Below are positions 55,901-58,900 of a stretch of DNA of 64,000 nt, piece after piece. Under the pieces are notes generated by a model. It was not told the DNA's origin and searched no databases. It worked only from the letters and a program-made list of their open reading frames with translations. A program made the translations under genes and the position numbers. The stretch is from Epiperipatus broadwayi (Eukaryota > Onychophora > Udeonychophora > Euonychophora > Peripatidae), in contig JAQFVV010006238.1 in NCBI GenBank assembly GCA_028023455.1, positions 3,356,572 to 3,420,571 on the forward strand, in the 5' to 3' direction. Position 1 is the first letter of the stretch. Each line of letters opens with the position of its first letter.

Positions 55901-58900
55901 AAAAAATATATTTAATTATAGAGAATGATTTGAGGAATGCTCGACTTGTTTAAGTTAAAAAAAAAATTTATTGAATATAAAAAAATGAAACATTGATTAA
56001 TAGCTTTATTTGCACGCGCATTCTCGCACTCGCACAGAAAAGAACATATTATGCATAATAAACATGGATGATAAAATATATTTCCTTCCTTTACATTTTT
56101 GAGATCAGGTGTGTGTTATAGTTTATCTGCGAAAGAAAATAATAATTAGGATCAAAGTTCATAACTGGAAAAGTCCTAAGATTTAAATATGAGGAACTGT
56201 GTAGCATCTGATATTTTTTATTTACGAAAGTTGAGATTAAAATAATAAGATTTAAATATGAGGGATTACGGATCATTTTATATTTTGATTTACGAAAGTC
56301 GAATTTAATTAATTATGAGATTGCCTTTTAAAGTTTACGTAAAGAATGAATGGAAGCATTATAAAATAAAGTGTTTACCTAGGATTTTGCTTAGTCTTCT
56401 GCTGCTTCTAATTTGGTGAGGGTTCGAACCTGGTAGATGATGTTTCCATAATACATGGTTATTCATTTCACATAAGTTCAGCGTAGTATGTTTGGATGAT
56501 TCTTGTATATTAAACGGAACAACGTGTTTGGACTGATTGGAGTACTATGTTCGGACGGTATTGTTGTTGATCATTCATAGCTGTGGAGATGTTCTGGCGG
56601 CGAAGCGTCGATCAATCACTGAAGGGTTTCTTAGCCCATCATGACGATCGACGCTCTAAATGTTAATTTCATAGTGATCATATTGGATAAACCGGATAGC
56701 AAAAAAAAAAAAAAAAAGAAAAGTTCTAGTTGTAGCTTCCGGAGGAATCTAGGAAAAAAAAACTATAAGCATAAGCATAAAAAAGTGTAAAAAGAACCCT
56801 CTTTTTTTTTTTTTTTTTAGATTTAGATTCATATTTATATAGGTTGGTTATTATCTGAGGATCGAATCTCCACCCAGAGTTCAATATTCTTTGAGTTGTC
56901 GTTGGGGTCCGTGTCCTACGTAATGTCCACTCAATCCATATGCTTGAGGCAATCTTAGGTTTATGCAATCTCAGTTAGAAAAAATTCATACTTATTCACC
57001 TTTTATGCATACATGTGTGCGTGTTTTAAGAGAACAATTTAACTTACATTAGTTTAAAAGTCGAGCATTTAATCTCAAAATCACTTCTATAAGCTTTTAA
57101 CTTTCACCACAGTTATAATTTAAAATAAACCCCTTTTTAATTACCCCAGCGGCATATACAAGTAGAAATCACTTATTGTGATTTAAAATGGCATATTAGT
57201 AATACTTTGTATTTTATTTTTTTTTAGAGAATATTATTATAGTAGATTGTATGAAAGCCTTAAACTATTTAATCAGAAATATTAACATTTTATTTTACAG
57301 TGTATTTTATAACGCATTGAAAGAAAACTACATTTATTTTTTTTATTTTTATCATAAGTTGAAAGTGAAAGAAGAAAAAATATAGAGTGTTTACATTGCT
57401 CGTGTGTGTGCGTATATACCTGTACCGACTTTGTCTCAGTACAATAGTCTGCAAGAAGGAAGTAAATAATTGACAAAAGTGCTAGTAAAATAAAAAAGGT
57501 GTGAAATAATTTTAATTAATAGTGTAAGGCCAATATTTTTACTTAGAGAGTATGGAGTTTATTTTAAAAAATATTGAAACTGGAAATGACCAAATGAATC
57601 AAAATCAGCCTTCTTTTAAAAGCTAAAAATATATCGATAAAAGATTAGTAATGTGGAGGAATAAGTTTTGATGTAAAGTTGGGTTTAATTACTATTTAGT
57701 AATTTTGAAAAAAGAGATAGATAATTGATTGTATTCTTTTGAGATTAGCTTCAGCTAAAACAAGGATATTGAATAAAGCAAGAACAGGTCTCTCTTAAGA
57801 AATGAAATATTGCAAATAGATGGGAGAAAAGAATATTAAAAGAACAGGTTTAAGGTGGCTTGGTTCAAATTAGTGCCCGGATCAATGAATTTGTGACAGA
57901 ATTGGTAGTAGACTCTGTGGGTTCAGGTCAGATCACATTCATTTATATTATTTCCCATACTCAAATTTCTTATAAATTACTAAATAGCAGACCCATTTTA
58001 TTGTTATAAATTAATGAAATGACTATTCTTTAAACAAGAAGTCTAACTTCATTATATTCTTGCTATTCTTAATGACAAATGCGAAACTTACTAATCTTAT
58101 GAATTGAATGTCATATTTATTCCTTCATTAATATCGATTTTTGAGTATTTATTTTATTATGTATAAACAATAGCTTATTAAATAAGAATTTATTAAAAAT
58201 AAAATGTGATGATTTATACTTATTTTCATAAATATTTATTTATGTCTATTTTACATTATTAAAAAATCTTATTATGCCCTCTGTTTCGCTAAAGAGCTGA
58301 ATTTAAATTGAAGAGTTGTCTCTGATTTATTATCTAAAATCAAGTCATATATCACGTGACTTAATAAGCAATTCAAAGCAAAGCAAAACTCTCCATATAG
58401 TAGTGCCATCTTGTGTTAACAAGAGCAATCAATGGATGCCAGAAGGCTTGTGCATAAAATCCCTATCTAGTGCCTACTCATCCTATATCCCCAGACTAGT
58501 TTCTGGCTTGTGGCCTTCATCAGTGAGGAGCCTTGGATCTGAGAGCACTGCACCTAGATCTTAGGATCTAATGCAACCCTCCAGCACCCACCTTTTAATC
58601 CTGCCTAATAGGATATAGTGGTGGCTATGGTTGTTGAAAGAGCCAAAGACACCAAAATGCATGAGTGCTGAATTGAGTTCAGACCCATATGATTATATAA
58701 GCTATTGAGCTTGGATTGAAAATATTAATTGTGTTTTCAATTTCATTCTCATAGTTTTGTAGTTAAATAGAGAGTTAAAAGGTGGGTGCTGGAGGGTTGC
58801 ATTAGATCCTAAGATCTAGGTGCAGTGCTCTCAGATTCAAGGTTCCTCACTGATGAAGGCCACAAGCCAGAAACTAGTCTGGGGATATTGGATTAGGCAC

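Larger units (their letters stand above)
48458..57443 (-). mobile_element. LTR retrotransposon, gag present, pol not found
   Basis: Two long direct repeats (48458-50733 and 55212-57443) flank 4.5 kb. A 4-bp duplication ATAG (48454-48457 and 57444-57447) borders the element. In sense (minus) orientation the right copy is the 5' LTR. A primer-binding-like TGGCGCTTCC (plus strand 55187-55203) lies 8 bp inside it, then gag. A purine stretch CGCGGGGATA precedes the 3' LTR. Without the piggyBac-like insertion (51368-53201) only about 2.6 kb of internal DNA remains. That holds a gag-like gene but no readable protease, reverse transcriptase or integrase. It is probably a Gypsy-type non-autonomous derivative (inference). 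Confidence 0.88.
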
